DNA of 64,000 nucleotides from Palsa-147 sp036513895 (GTDB taxonomy: Bacteria > Acidobacteriota > Terriglobia > Acidiferrales > UBA7541). The DNA lies in contig DATBYF010000046.1 in the NCBI GenBank assembly GCA_036513895.1, forward strand, positions 1-64,000, in the 5' to 3' direction. This document shows, piece by piece, positions 7,702 through 18,100 of the stretch. The position numbers and the translations under genes are program-made. Positions within the stretch are counted from its first letter, which is position 1, and the number at the start of each line of letters is the position of its first letter. The notes under the pieces are model-generated. The model was given only the letters and a program-made list of their open reading frames with translations. It searched no databases and was not told where the DNA came from.

Positions 7702-10353
7702 TCAGAACGCATAACTGAATGAAAATGTCGCGTTGCTTCCGTTAAAGTCTTGTAACTGAATCGCCGCAAGTCCAAATGGATTTGTATTTCCCGTTTCGTT
7801 GAACCCGTAATAATTCCACGCCATCTTGTAACTGAATCCCTGATAGATGGCGATCGCGATAGTCGCGTACGGTGTTTGGTAGTTGAAATCAAGCGTGCCG
7901 GAGGGCGTTAATGGGTTCAGGAAAATCGTGCTGCCGCGGACGAAACTTCCGCTGAAACCCACCATCGCAGTGACCCGCTTCACCGGCTTCCACATGACCG
8001 CGGCGTGGGCGAAATGATCCGTGCTGCCATAAGTTGAAAGCGCTCCCAATGGCGATGTCGCGGCCGTAATTGGGCACGCTGGGCCCGACGGCAGCATAGG
8101 CACACCTGGAGGGAACGTAGATACCGGCAAAGTGGGAGGCGGCGGGGGCATCGGATTCGCGTAAGACGTGGAGTACGCGAAGCAGACCAGGGATTGAGTG
8201 AAGACATTCCAGTAGTTGTATCCGAAATCGACGGACAGTCGCGGATTCGCCGTCAATATCGTGGCGAAGCTGTACGAGCGGTCGTGCTCCAGGTTGTTCA
8301 CTGTCGCGACATTGTCGCGGTTTTCGTGAATCTCAACGGCGCTCTCCAGATTTGCCCAGGGGCGCGGCTGGTAATTCGCGTGGATTTTGTAGGACTGCAC
8401 TTGCCGGGGATCGATTCGCGTGTAGGACCTGTTGTTATAACCAAATTCCAGATCTCCAGTGATTCGGAGGGAATCCATGGGGCGCGCGACGACTCCGAGC
8501 AGCAGCGCATTCTCATCGATGGTGGTTTGAGCGCGAGTCGGGCTCGCTGCCGCGGGTGCGACATAAGATACGGACCCATCAGCATTAAGCGTACAGCCGG
8601 CCGGCAGAGCGCCGCCCGTCATGGCGCAACTTCCGCGCGCCGCAAAGAAGTCAGTCGCGGCCGTCGCTCCTGCCCCGCCCGGAAAGTAGATCAAACCCGA
8701 ATCGTTCGTACTGCTGTACTGAGAGATCGTTTGGTTCGTGTAGAGGTAGCCGATATGGGCGCCCAGACGCCTGTTGAAGTCGTATTGAAGCTCGAAAGTG
8801 TTTGATTTGAGGTTCTGGCCCAGAAACGATGAAGCGAGTCCGGTAATCACATCCGCGGCCGAGCCTGACGAGGTAGCAGTCGGACCCAAATGCTGTGGGC
8901 AAGTCACCGCATTGGAGCCGACGGGGCAATTGGTAACGTTGAAGACCGCCTCACTCTGTTGCAAGCCGGACAGGCCCGCATAGCCTGTCCCAAAAATATT
9001 CGTCTCGTCGATCGCCCACATTCCCGGAATCCGCCAGTTGTCGTATCGAAAGCTGTCGAGAATCCGGAATTTGTCGGTCACGGAATACACTCCCGACCAA
9101 GCCGCATTCACGGAAACGCGCTTCGCATCCGCCGGGCCGCCGGTTGTACTTCCGCGCGCGCTTGTGCGCGCCGTCCAATCATTCACCGTTTCAAGGAAAC
9201 CCGGGATCGTATTGTTGCTGGTGCTATATCCCAACGAGCCCGACATTTCGAAGTTCTTAAGATAGTTCGATTGGAACCGGAAACGCTCCGTGGGCATAAA
9301 ATTGTGGGGATTGTTGATCTGGTTGTAAGACAGAAATCCATTGCAAGTTGGCGTGGCCGTATTGGTCGTGTTGGCCACGATCGGGCTTGCACAGGGAAGG
9401 GCCTCTGCTGGCGTTTGTGTACTCCAAATGTTACCGAGGTCCACGGGTGTGCCGTTTGGCGTGCCCACTCCTGAAGGGTTAGCGACGACGAATCCGAAGT
9501 TCTGCGGATTCACCGCGGGGTTATCGGTAACGACGTTGTCCTGCCTGTAGTAGCTCAGGAACTCGTCAAAGGAAAGCGTCGTCCGAGGCAGAACCCGGAA
9601 ATCGACTCCGAAGCGATAGGCGTTCGTCGTGTAGCTGTCGGTTGCGTCAAAGGCCGAAATCGTCCCGCCATCCGTGGTGAAAAACCCGGGTCCTTCGTCG
9701 CGGTTGCGCGAATATCCCAGCCGGATTTGCACCTGCGAATTCGGAAGCAGCGTAAGATCGTAATCCTGCATGCGGCGCACGAGATCCAGCCCGTGAAGTG
9801 AATTGTTTTGCGCGACGGCGGGGCTGGAACAGTACGCGGGTGCGCCCTGCGGGAACGCCGGCGTCGTCGGTCCCACGTAACAACCGGTCGACAGAGATCC
9901 CGCCGCGTTCAATCCCGCCGGGTTCAGTGGATTTGCCCACAGGTTATAGTCCCAAAAGTTCTTGTCGCGACGGAACAACAATCGAAAGTCGTACCACTTA
10001 TTCTTTTCGATGCGCAGCCGCGTCACGTCGTTTGGATCGCCGCCGTATCCGAAGTTGCTGAAATTAAGGCTATCGAAGAAGATTCCATTGTGATCTATCG
10101 AGCGCATCTCCAAGGTGTAGTCGAACAGGCGAACGCCGGAACCGAGGTTCTCGAACGTATCATAGGTGTTCTTGTTGCCATTGATTTCGCTGGCCCGATA
10201 GCCGAATTCAGTTGAAGAGTGGATATTGTAATCGCCCGAATTAATTCCTTTCGATTCTGCTGATGCGTCCTGGGCGCGGGCGGTAGAAGAAAGGCAAAGG
10301 GCCACGATAAAGACGAAGAAAGGAATCGAGCGAACTCCTCGCTGCCCTTTCAT
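7702..10353 (-). CDS. MtrB/PioB-family outer-membrane beta-barrel (porin of a porin-cytochrome complex)
   Basis: 883 aa with a signal peptide ending near TARAQDAS and then alternating amphipathic strands through to a C-terminal aromatic strand (NATFSFSYAF), the hallmark of an outer-membrane barrel. Early motifs such as SGDYNIHSSTEFGYR and RLRIEKNKWYDFRLLFRR fit decaheme-associated MtrB/PioB-type proteins. It would sheathe the decaheme cytochrome encoded 64 bp upstream and carry electrons across the outer membrane. Long extracellular-type loops are rich in Pro, Asn and Cys (for example PMPPPPPTLPVSTFPP). GGGGGAAAAGGT precedes the ATG. The gene is intact over 2.65 kb, which argues against poor sequence quality here. 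Confidence 0.87.
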   Translation of the reverse strand: MKGQRGVRSIPFFVFIVALCLSSTARAQDASAESKGINSGDYNIHSSTEFGYRASEINGNKNTYDTFENLGSGVRLFDYTLEMRSIDHNGIFFDSLNFSNFGYGGDPNDVTRLRIEKNKWYDFRLLFRRDKNFWDYNLWANPLNPAGLNAAGSLSTGCYVGPTTPAFPQGAPAYCSSPAVAQNNSLHGLDLVRRMQDYDLTLLPNSQVQIRLGYSRNRDEGPGFFTTDGGTISAFDATDSYTTNAYRFGVDFRVLPRTTLSFDEFLSYYRQDNVVTDNPAVNPQNFGFVVANPSGVGTPNGTPVDLGNIWSTQTPAEALPCASPIVANTTNTATPTCNGFLSYNQINNPHNFMPTERFRFQSNYLKNFEMSGSLGYSTSNNTIPGFLETVNDWTARTSARGSTTGGPADAKRVSVNAAWSGVYSVTDKFRILDSFRYDNWRIPGMWAIDETNIFGTGYAGLSGLQQSEAVFNVTNCPVGSNAVTCPQHLGPTATSSGSAADVITGLASSFLGQNLKSNTFELQYDFNRRLGAHIGYLYTNQTISQYSSTNDSGLIYFPGGAGATAATDFFAARGSCAMTGGALPAGCTLNADGSVSYVAPAAASPTRAQTTIDENALLLGVVARPMDSLRITGDLEFGYNNRSYTRIDPRQVQSYKIHANYQPRPWANLESAVEIHENRDNVATVNNLEHDRSYSFATILTANPRLSVDFGYNYWNVFTQSLVCFAYSTSYANPMPPPPPTLPVSTFPPGVPMLPSGPACPITAATSPLGALSTYGSTDHFAHAAVMWKPVKRVTAMVGFSGSFVRGSTIFLNPLTPSGTLDFNYQTPYATIAIAIYQGFSYKMAWNYYGFNETGNTNPFGLAAIQLQDFNGSNATFSFSYAF

Positions 10354-10417
10354 ACCTTTTCCCCCATCGAAAATCTCTATCTCCGCGTACCGCCTGTGAA
10401 AGTGTCCGTAGCGCCTT

Positions 10418-11398
10418 TCACTTAAAGAAAGTGGCGTCGAAATTGGAGCCGTGGATCGCGACGTGGCACAACACGCACGACTGGAACAGACTCGCTTGGT
10501 TATGAAACGACGGCATGCCGGGTGCGCTGCTAAAACTGGACGTCGTGTGGCATTGGAGGCAAAGCAGGTTGACGTTGCTCAGCTTCAACAAGTGTGGATT
10601 TGGCCCGCCGTGCGTCAGATGGCATGACTGGCAGCCCTCGACCTTAATGGGCGCATGCTCGTATACAAAGGGCCCCTGCTTGTCCGTGTGGCACTTGAAG
10701 CAGACCGCGTCCTGCGTTGAGGAAGTCCGCACCTGCTTCGGTTTGACTGTTCCGTGTACGTTGTGGCAATCGCTGCATTGAATCAGGCCCTCGTTGACGC
10801 GGTGATGGAAGGGCATTTCGAATTCAGCTTTTTTGTTAAGGTGGCAGCCGTAACAAAGTTCAGGCTGAGCTTTTACCAGCAGGAACTCTTTTGTCGTCGC
10901 GTGGTGCGGGGAGTGGCAGGAGGTGCAGCTGACGTCATTCCGCGAATGCTCGGAGTTGATAGCGTTCATGTGCTGCGTGCCGCTGGCGTGGCAGGTCAAG
11001 CAGCGGTCATTGATTTCCTTGGTCGAATGATCCTCGAAGATAAAAATCTTGGTTTTGTCACCGCCTCCAGCGACGTGCTCCGCTCCAGGGCCGTGACAGC
11101 TTTCGCATCCTTGATGCGATGGACCGCCTTTCGTATCGAGCGTCGTCTTCCAGTGCGGCGTCTTTTCCCAATTGTTGTAAATAGCTTCGTGGCAGGTCTT
11201 GCAGGTTTCTGCCCCGACGTACTCGGAGGTTTCTGCCGGTGCCGTGGCTGTCTTATTCTGGCTCGGCACCGAACTCGCGTGAGTCGCGCTTGTGGTTTGG
11301 GCGAATCCTGCTCTTACTCCCACACTAACCGTTGACGCGGCGATGAGGACGATTACATAGCGGACCCACTGTGCACGCGAGCCGTTCGAATGCTTCAT
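10418..11398 (-). CDS. DmsE/MtrA-like periplasmic decaheme cytochrome c
   Basis: 326 aa with an N-terminal signal anchor and exactly ten CXXCH haem sites in order: CKTCH, CESCH, CLTCH, CTSCH, CYGCH, CSDCH, CFKCH, CQSCH, CLQCH, CVLCH. Length and haem count match MtrA/PioA/DmsE proteins, which fill the MtrB barrel and wire the periplasm to the cell surface. It is the first gene of the operon. No MtrC/OmcA-type surface multihaem cytochrome or DMSO-reductase subunit is encoded within the window, so the terminal acceptor or donor is unknown. An electron-uptake direction (as in PioAB) is also possible. Confidence 0.92.
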   Translation of the reverse strand: MKHSNGSRAQWVRYVIVLIAASTVSVGVRAGFAQTTSATHASSVPSQNKTATAPAETSEYVGAETCKTCHEAIYNNWEKTPHWKTTLDTKGGPSHQGCESCHGPGAEHVAGGGDKTKIFIFEDHSTKEINDRCLTCHASGTQHMNAINSEHSRNDVSCTSCHSPHHATTKEFLLVKAQPELCYGCHLNKKAEFEMPFHHRVNEGLIQCSDCHNVHGTVKPKQVRTSSTQDAVCFKCHTDKQGPFVYEHAPIKVEGCQSCHLTHGGPNPHLLKLSNVNLLCLQCHTTSSFSSAPGMPSFHNQASLFQSCVLCHVAIHGSNFDATFFK

Positions 11399-11423
11399 TT
11401 GTTTGAATAAGATTTCTGTCGAA

Positions 11424-11510
11424 TCATTCGACCAAGAATGAAATCGGTCTACAAGTCGAAATTCTAAAATTCAGGCAACCGAAAAAACTGTCTCTTTTCG
11501 TACAGTTGCC
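11424..11510. promoter_or_regulatory. Inverted repeats upstream of the electron transfer operon
   Basis: The 5' flank of the decaheme gene holds TCATTC/GAATGA (11424-11429 and 11436-11441, 6-nt spacer) and AACTGT/ACAGTT (11486-11491 and 11502-11507). The latter is nested inside GGCAAC/GTTGCC (11474-11479 and 11505-11510), so two mutually exclusive hairpins share the right arm. These could be an operator or a structured 5' leader. Neither matches the classical FNR or CRP box, although a CRP-family remnant lies directly upstream. Confidence 0.35.
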
Positions 11511-11640
11511 AAAGTTGTGACTGGTTGGTGCGGGATGTTCGATGAGCGGGTTGCTCAAAATGGGTTAATAGGCAGGAGCCCGAAACAATCTGTTTCTGGG
11601 CCACTAAATTTGCGGTCTTTATACACGATAAATCTGACTC

Positions 11641-11892
11641 TGGCGTGGGCTGTCGTGAAATGGTCTTAGGGCATTGCTACTAACTCTCTCATGCTCGCGC
11701 TTAGGCAAATGCCAATCAATCCGCCGCACAGTGCTGCCGGAACTATCTCGGGAGACACTGGCGGGATTGGGCGGAACAACTCGGTCCCAGGTCGATGGGT
11801 TCATGATCAAGTTCAGGAAGCTCGGCTTTATCACGTAAACGGGTGAGATTCACATCAACGATTCCCTCCTGAGCGTTGTTCTATCGGACTAG
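11641..11892 (+). pseudogene. Remnant of a CRP/FNR-family regulator (third copy, C-terminal HTH only)
   Basis: From 11734 to the TAG at 11890-11892 the plus strand encodes LPELSRETLAGLGGTTRSQV, then FMIKFRKLGFIT, a TAA at 11836-11838, and in the same frame a tail ending INDSLLSVVLSD. This follows the C-terminus of both intact CRP-family paralogues in the window nearly position for position. Upstream (11641-11733) the match continues in two frames (ALLLTL, TLMLA), which implies a further indel. The effector domain is missing. It lies divergently upstream of the electron transfer operon. Confidence 0.75.
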
Positions 11893-12457
11893 GTTAAGCC
11901 AATCGAAGAAGGCAGCTTGACGGGCCGCGGCGATTACGGCTCGCGATCTTCATTTAATCTCTGATCTCGACCGCAAAACTACCTTTCAAGTGTCTGTAGG
12001 AGCCAGAACACAGCTCTGACGACATCTGGCATGCCCCCCAGATCTTGGAGCAAGCGACAGTTTATTCTACTTCGCACAGGCCGCGCCCGACGAGATCGCA
12101 CAGTGAACCTGAGATATCAGAGGCATATGACTTAAGGCTACGCGAACTTCGGTATGTCGTATCAGTTAGCAACGCGTTAAAAGTGTCTCGTACGGAACAC
12201 ATTTCAAGAACCCTGACGAAATACGCTTGGCGTAGCAAGTGTCGCTACTCAGGGGTGTCGGTCGACGAAAAGACATGCTCCCGCCGGTACGCGTGGAAAA
12301 GGAATTAAGACGAGATACTGCGGTTACTGCCCCGAGGCGAATAGTGAATAGGCAACAGCGTGTCTTCTCGTTGATAAAGATTTCGATTGCGGTGGCGATT
12401 AAGCCCTGCAGGTCGTTCGCAACAGTCGCTGGCAGCCCAAAGCCTACTGGAACGGAC
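11893..12457. other. Intergenic region upstream of the TonB receptor
   Basis: About 565 bp with no supportable gene. The receptor frame is open back to a GTG at 12239, but that extension (basic, no hydrophobic core) reads as non-coding. The receptor promoter is presumably here; I saw no convincing Fur-box or sigma-70 pair. Confidence 0.4.
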
Positions 12458-14500
12458 TTGTCGCGCCCTTCTACTAAGCCCATAGTTCACCGAGTTGTCA
12501 TCCTAGGTATGTTGGTTTTTCTATCTCTCCTTGGCTCTACACGCGCGTTCGGGCAGGACAAGCCCGTCAAGCCGAGTTTGTTGGACGACAGTCTTGAGGA
12601 CTTGATGTCGATCGAGATAGATTCCGTGTACGGCGCTTCCGGATTCAAGCAAAAGGTGACGGAAGCGCCCGCCTCCGTCACTATCATTACGTCTGATGAA
12701 ATTCAGAAACACGGCTACCGAACCCTGGCTGATATCTTAAGGAACGTCCGGGGTCTCTACGTCAGTTACGATCGAAATTATAGCTACTTGGGAGTGCGAG
12801 GTTTTGGACTTCCGGGGCAATACAATGATGCGATCACATTGTTGGTCGACGGCCATCGGATAAACGATGACATTTTCGATGCCTCTTTAATTGGGACTGA
12901 GTTCCCGATTGACGTCGATCTAATTGACCGAGTCGAAGTCATTCGTGGGCCCAATTCCTCCCTTTATGTCGCTAGCGCCTTCCTTGGAGTCATCAACATC
13001 ATCACAAAACGGGGGCGCGACTTACAAAAAGTGAGCGTGGCAGCAGAAGCAGCCAGTTACGGCACATACGAGGGACGCGTCAGCTACGGCAACAAATTTA
13101 AAAATGGTTTAGAACTGCTGCTTTCTAGTTCTTTCTATGATTCCCATGGGCAAGACCAGCTCTTCTTCAAGGAATTCGATAGCCCTGCCACAAATAATGG
13201 CATTGCAGTGAATGCGGACGATGACGAGTTTCACCAATTGTTTGCAAATGTTTCTTGGGGAGGCTTTACATTGCAAGGAGTGTATGGGTCACGGGATAAG
13301 GGGATCCCGACCGCTCCCTTCGGATCGGTCTTCAACGTCACCGGAACTCGCACTATCGACGTGCTCGGCTACGTCGATCTGCGCTACGATCGCGCGCTTG
13401 GCCACGGGTGGAGTCTTACGAACCGCACGTATTACGATTTGTATAATAATGATGGTACTTACATTTACGATTACTCCGAATCAGGAGGGCCTTCTCGAGT
13501 ATCGAATAAGAATTTTGCTCACGGCAAATGGTGGGGTGATGAAGTAACGCTCTCGAAACAAGCGTCTGAGACGCAACGCCTGACCGTCGGTTCCGAGTAC
13601 CGCGACAACTTTCAACAGAATCAGGGAAATTTTGACCTTCAACCCTTCGTTCAATATTTCAGCGACAGCAGGAGCTCATATGTATTTTCCATCTACGCTC
13701 AGGACGAAATTCATCTTCGCAAGGACCTCGTATTGAACTTGGGCCTCCGCTACGATGATTATTCCACCTTTGGCGGCACTACAAAGCCACGCGCTGCTCT
13801 AATCTACAATCCTTGGGACAAAACTACGCTCAAGTTTCTATACGGCCAGTCCTTTCGTCCGCCTAACACATTTGAGCTCTACTATGACGCGCCCGGCAAT
13901 GAAGCCAACCCATCCCTCCGGCCTGAGACCGTTAAGACTATGGAGCTTGTGTTTGAACAATACTTTGCAAACCACTTTCGAATGACGGCCTCAGGATTTT
14001 ATTACCCCATCCGTGGCGTTATCAGCGAGCAAGTTGATCCCGCAAACGGAAATGCAGTTTTCGAGAACGCCGGGTCGCTGAACATGCGAGGTCTGGACTT
14101 AGGATTGTCGAGAAGTTTGCGGGATGGACTGGAAGGCACGGTCAGTTACACCATTCAGGACGCAATCAACCCGAGCAATGGAATGCCCGTCACCAATTCT
14201 CCGAAACACCTCATTCAGGCGAGCCTGAGCGCGCCACTCGTCAAACAAAAGGTGTTCGCAAGCGTTGATCTTCAGTACCTGAGTAAAAGAGAAACTCTAG
14301 CGGGCCAACATGCGGGAGCGTATGCAGTCACCAATCTTACGTTGTTCAGCCGCAGAGTTATCAAGGGATGGGAAGCCTCCGCAAGTCTCTATAATGCATT
14401 TAACGTGAGGTACGCCGACCCGGCAGGCAACGGCCTTGCGGAGGACGTTATCTCTCAGAATGGCCGAAATTTTCGAATCAAGGTTGGGTATCGCTACTAA
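12458..14500 (+). CDS. TonB-dependent outer-membrane receptor
   Basis: Outer-membrane receptor of about 680 aa. The plug domain shows APASVTIITSDEIQ, HGYRTLADILRNVRG, LLVDGHRIND and the closing motif RVEVIRGPNSSLY with VINIITKRG. The barrel ends in a typical aromatic C-terminal strand (NFRIKVGYRY). I place the start at TTG 12458, because it yields a normal signal peptide (basic n-region, VVILGMLVFLSLLGS, AFGQ). ATG 12509 gives a shorter one, and GTG 12239 would add 73 unlikely residues. The substrate is unknown. A YfiR-family gene and a hybrid kinase follow within a few bases, a set that suggests signal-coupled uptake or a surface-sensing pathway. Confidence 0.88.
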   Translation: MSRPSTKPIVHRVVILGMLVFLSLLGSTRAFGQDKPVKPSLLDDSLEDLMSIEIDSVYGASGFKQKVTEAPASVTIITSDEIQKHGYRTLADILRNVRGLYVSYDRNYSYLGVRGFGLPGQYNDAITLLVDGHRINDDIFDASLIGTEFPIDVDLIDRVEVIRGPNSSLYVASAFLGVINIITKRGRDLQKVSVAAEAASYGTYEGRVSYGNKFKNGLELLLSSSFYDSHGQDQLFFKEFDSPATNNGIAVNADDDEFHQLFANVSWGGFTLQGVYGSRDKGIPTAPFGSVFNVTGTRTIDVLGYVDLRYDRALGHGWSLTNRTYYDLYNNDGTYIYDYSESGGPSRVSNKNFAHGKWWGDEVTLSKQASETQRLTVGSEYRDNFQQNQGNFDLQPFVQYFSDSRSSYVFSIYAQDEIHLRKDLVLNLGLRYDDYSTFGGTTKPRAALIYNPWDKTTLKFLYGQSFRPPNTFELYYDAPGNEANPSLRPETVKTMELVFEQYFANHFRMTASGFYYPIRGVISEQVDPANGNAVFENAGSLNMRGLDLGLSRSLRDGLEGTVSYTIQDAINPSNGMPVTNSPKHLIQASLSAPLVKQKVFASVDLQYLSKRETLAGQHAGAYAVTNLTLFSRRVIKGWEASASLYNAFNVRYADPAGNGLAEDVISQNGRNFRIKVGYRY

Positions 14501-14506
14501 GTTCAA

Positions 14507-15154
14507 ATGAGAGATATTCACCTGAAGAAACGTAATGGTTGGAGATCGAATTGGGATTGGCGTATCGTGGCCAGGATTGATTCGCGCCAAATCCGGCGAG
14601 CTTCCATTTTCATTATTGCTTGCTGCCTCTTCTTCAATTCTTCTCCTCGAGCCTTTTCTATGAATTAAGAAACCGTGGAATACCCAGTCAAACTTGCGTT
14701 TCTGTATAACTTTACCAAGTTTGTCGAATGGCCTTCTGATTCATACAGTACTCCGAGTGCGCCGCTAGTGATATGCATCGTCGGTCACGATCCATTCGGC
14801 CAAGATCTCGAGGGGGAGCTACGAACCCGGACCGCAGGGAGCCATCCGATTGAAATCAGGACGCTTAGACCAAGCGACATCTTGAGCGCGTGCCATGTGG
14901 TCTTTGTCCCAGTCACGGCCGAGGACCAAGCCCCCAGGATTGTCAAGATCCTAAAAGGATCGAGCACTTTGACGGTTGGGGAAACCGAGGGGTTCGCGGT
15001 GCTGGGTGGGATCATCAATTTCACGACCGAAGGAAACAAGCTTCATTTTGAAGTGAACCTGCTCGCGGCGGAACGTGCCGGCTTGAAAATCAGTGCAAAG
15101 ATGCTGGCCTTGGCCAAGATTGTACACGACGAAGTGCGTTCGACAGGTGACTGA
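14507..15154 (+). pseudogene. YfiR-family periplasmic protein with an in-frame stop after the signal peptide
   Basis: The mature part, from 14675, is a clear YfiR (DUF4154) domain: KLAFLYNFTKFVEWP near the N-terminus, ICIVGHDPFG, and a C-terminal LLAAERAGLKISAKML. Reading upstream in the same frame from ATG 14507 gives a basic segment and a signal-like core (ASIFIIACCLFFNSSPRAFS), but a TAA at 14666-14668 separates the two. One base change (for example CAA or GAA to TAA) explains it. Translation from GTG 14675 would give a cytoplasmic, signal-less protein. YfiR homologues act in the periplasm to restrain a membrane partner; here that would be the sensor kinase starting 1 nt after this gene. 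Confidence 0.72.
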
Positions 15155-15155
15155 A

Positions 15156-18100
15156 ATGCGGTGGTACTTAGATTTGTCGATCAGGTATAAGCTGCAAGGT
15201 ATAGTCATAATTACTTCGGCTATAGCTCTGCTTGTCGCATCCGCTGTGTTCACGATGTACGACCGTTCCACGTTTTTGCACGCGAAAGCGCAGGGCCTTG
15301 ATACTTCGGCAAGGCTGCTTGGATCGAACAGTACGGCAGCGCTGAGTTTTGGCGATTCAAAATCAGCGGGGGAGATTCTCTCTGCGCTGGAGGCCCAGCA
15401 GAATGTAACCCGCGCCTGTATTTACGACAAACATGGCCGAGTTTTTGCGAATTACAATCGTGACGCCACTTGGAGCGATTTCTCTTGCCCTCCGGTGCAG
15501 AATCAAGCAGCAGCGATCATCGGACAAAGTATGACTCTGTTCCAGCCAATCATCTTGAATGGAGAATCCATAGGGACGATTTTCATCGAGGCAGATCTAA
15601 CCGACCTTGGTGAGCGGACGACCCGATTCGTCGAGATTGCGTCACTTGTTTTATTTGCTTCCTTGGGAATTGCTTTTGCATTGTCTTCTCGGTTGCAACG
15701 TATAATCTCAGTCCCGATCCGGCAACTGGCAGAAACGGCATCATCAGTTTCCGCGCACGAAAACTATTCTGTCCGCGCAACCAAAAGATGTAACGATGAG
15801 ATCGGCGTTCTTTTCGACCAATTTAACAAGATGCTCGATCGGATTGAGCAGCGAGATGTCGCGTTGCAGGAAGCTCATGACGGCCTCGAAAAGCGAGTGG
15901 AAGAACGGACTGCGCATCTTAATGCCCTAATCGAGTACAGTCCACTAGCCATTATGGTACTGGATTCTGACCACAAGATTCAGATGTGTAATCCAGCGTT
16001 TGCAGCCCTCTTCCAATATTCGCGCCAGGAAGTCGTCGGGCGCGGCATCACCGCGCTGTTTACCGAGGGAGACCTCTCGGAGGCCCGCAGCATTTCTCGA
16101 GGGTCCCCCGAACCGACGCCGATTCATCTTGTAACACGTCGCCAACGGAAAGACCGAAGTTATCTGGATGTTGAGGTTCATACAGTGGGCTTGATCGTCA
16201 AAGGAGAGGTTGCTGGTTCGCTCGCCATCTACCAAGACATTTCCATCCGGAAACGAGTTGAGGAGGAGATGAAATTGGCGAAGGAAGCAGCCGAAGCGGC
16301 CAGCCGTTCCAAAAGCGAGTTTCTGGCCAACATGAGTCATGAGATACGCACACCGATGAATGGAATCATGGGTATGACGGAACTCGTTCTCGACACAGAG
16401 TTGGATGGCGAACAGCGCAATTATTTGAATTTAGCCAAGGCGTCGGCTGACTCGCTGCTGACGTTGATCAACGATATCCTTGATTATTCCAAGATCGAGG
16501 CCGGAAAACTCGAAATCGACGCGATCGACTTCAATTTGGGAGATACCCTCGGCGATACAATGAAAACCCTGAGCCTTCGCGCCCACCAGAAAGGACTTGA
16601 ACTCGCCTTTGAAATTAACCCGGATGTCCCGGACGCGCTCGTGGGAGATCCCGGACGGTTGAGACAAATTATCGTCAACCTGGTCGGCAATGCCATAAAG
16701 TTCACCCAACAAGGCGAAGTGGTTCTCCATGTAGAGACGGACTCGAGGACACAAGACGAGATTCGTGTCCATTTCACCGTGGCTGATACGGGTATTGGCA
16801 TTCCCGCCGAAAAACAAACGTTGATATTTGAGGCTTTTCAGCAAGCGGACGGTTCAATGACCCGCAAGCACGGGGGCACGGGGCTCGGTTTGTCGATTTC
16901 GTCCAGACTCCTAGAAATGATGGCTGGGCGAATCTGGGTAGAAAGCGAGCTCGGACGGGGCAGCCGTTTCCATTTTATTGCTCGCTTTGGGTTACAGAAG
17001 GTGCCTGCCAGAACCATCATCCCGAGGGACCCAATGACATTGCGCGATATGCGGGTACTCGTTGTAGACGACAATGCGACTAATCGTCAGATCTTGCTCA
17101 GGATGCTTGAGAACTGGCGTATGACTCCGACCGCGGTGGACAGTGCGGCAAAAGCGATTGTTACGTTGCGGGAGGGACAAGGCATCGGGAGAAAGTTTCC
17201 TCTCATTCTCCTGGATGCCCAGATGCCCGACATGGACGGATTCGCGTTAGCTGAGATCATCAGGCGAAACCCGGATTGGAGAACTGCCACGGTGATGATG
17301 CTTAGTTCCGCGGGGCAACGAGGAGACGCCTTGCGCTGTCGCGAACTAGGCGTCGCCGCCTATCTGACAAAACCTGTTCGGCAGGGGGAGCTCTTGGACG
17401 GCATCTTGATCGCTCTTGGTACGCGTTCCGAAAACAAGATGTCTTCTGCGCTGGTTACTCGTCATACGTTGCGGGAAGGTCGAAACCGTCTTCGCATTCT
17501 TCTTGTTGAGGACAATGCAGTAAATCAATTAGTCGCGCTCCGGCTTCTGGAGAAGTACGGGCACACGGTCCGCGTAGCCGCAAACGGAAAAAGGGCATTG
17601 GAGGAACTGGAAAAAGAAACGTATGACCTAATATTTATGGATGTACAGATGCCCGAGATGAATGGTTGGGAGGCAACTCAAGCCATCCGAGCGAAAGAGA
17701 AAACAACTGGCGGGCACGTAAATGACTGCTCACGCGATGAAGGGTGACGAAGAACGGTGCCGCTCGACGGGAATGGATGGATATTTAAGCAAGCCGATTC
17801 GGACTCAGGAACTGCTGGCCGTGCTGGATGAAATCGGAAGCGATAAGGCTGGGTCTCTCGTCCCCCTCGACATGCCTTCGAAAAAGTCCACTACGGATGC
17901 GATCGATGTGGAAACAACTCTCGAACGGCTTGATGGAGACCGCAGCCTATTTCAGGAACTGATTCAGTTGTTCAAGAAAGATTGTCCAGAGATTATCGAG
18001 AGGATGCGCCGTGCTATCGTGGTGCATGACGCAAAGAGTTTGGAAGGTGATGCGCACGCACTGAAAGGATCATCGGCCAATCTCGGCGCCCAGGCAGTTT

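Noticed and set aside
8194..9474. Long plus-strand open frames (for example 8194-8805 and 8890-9474)
   Set aside because: They are antisense to the MtrB-like barrel gene, use no good ribosome binding sites and show no domain; they arise from its codon bias.
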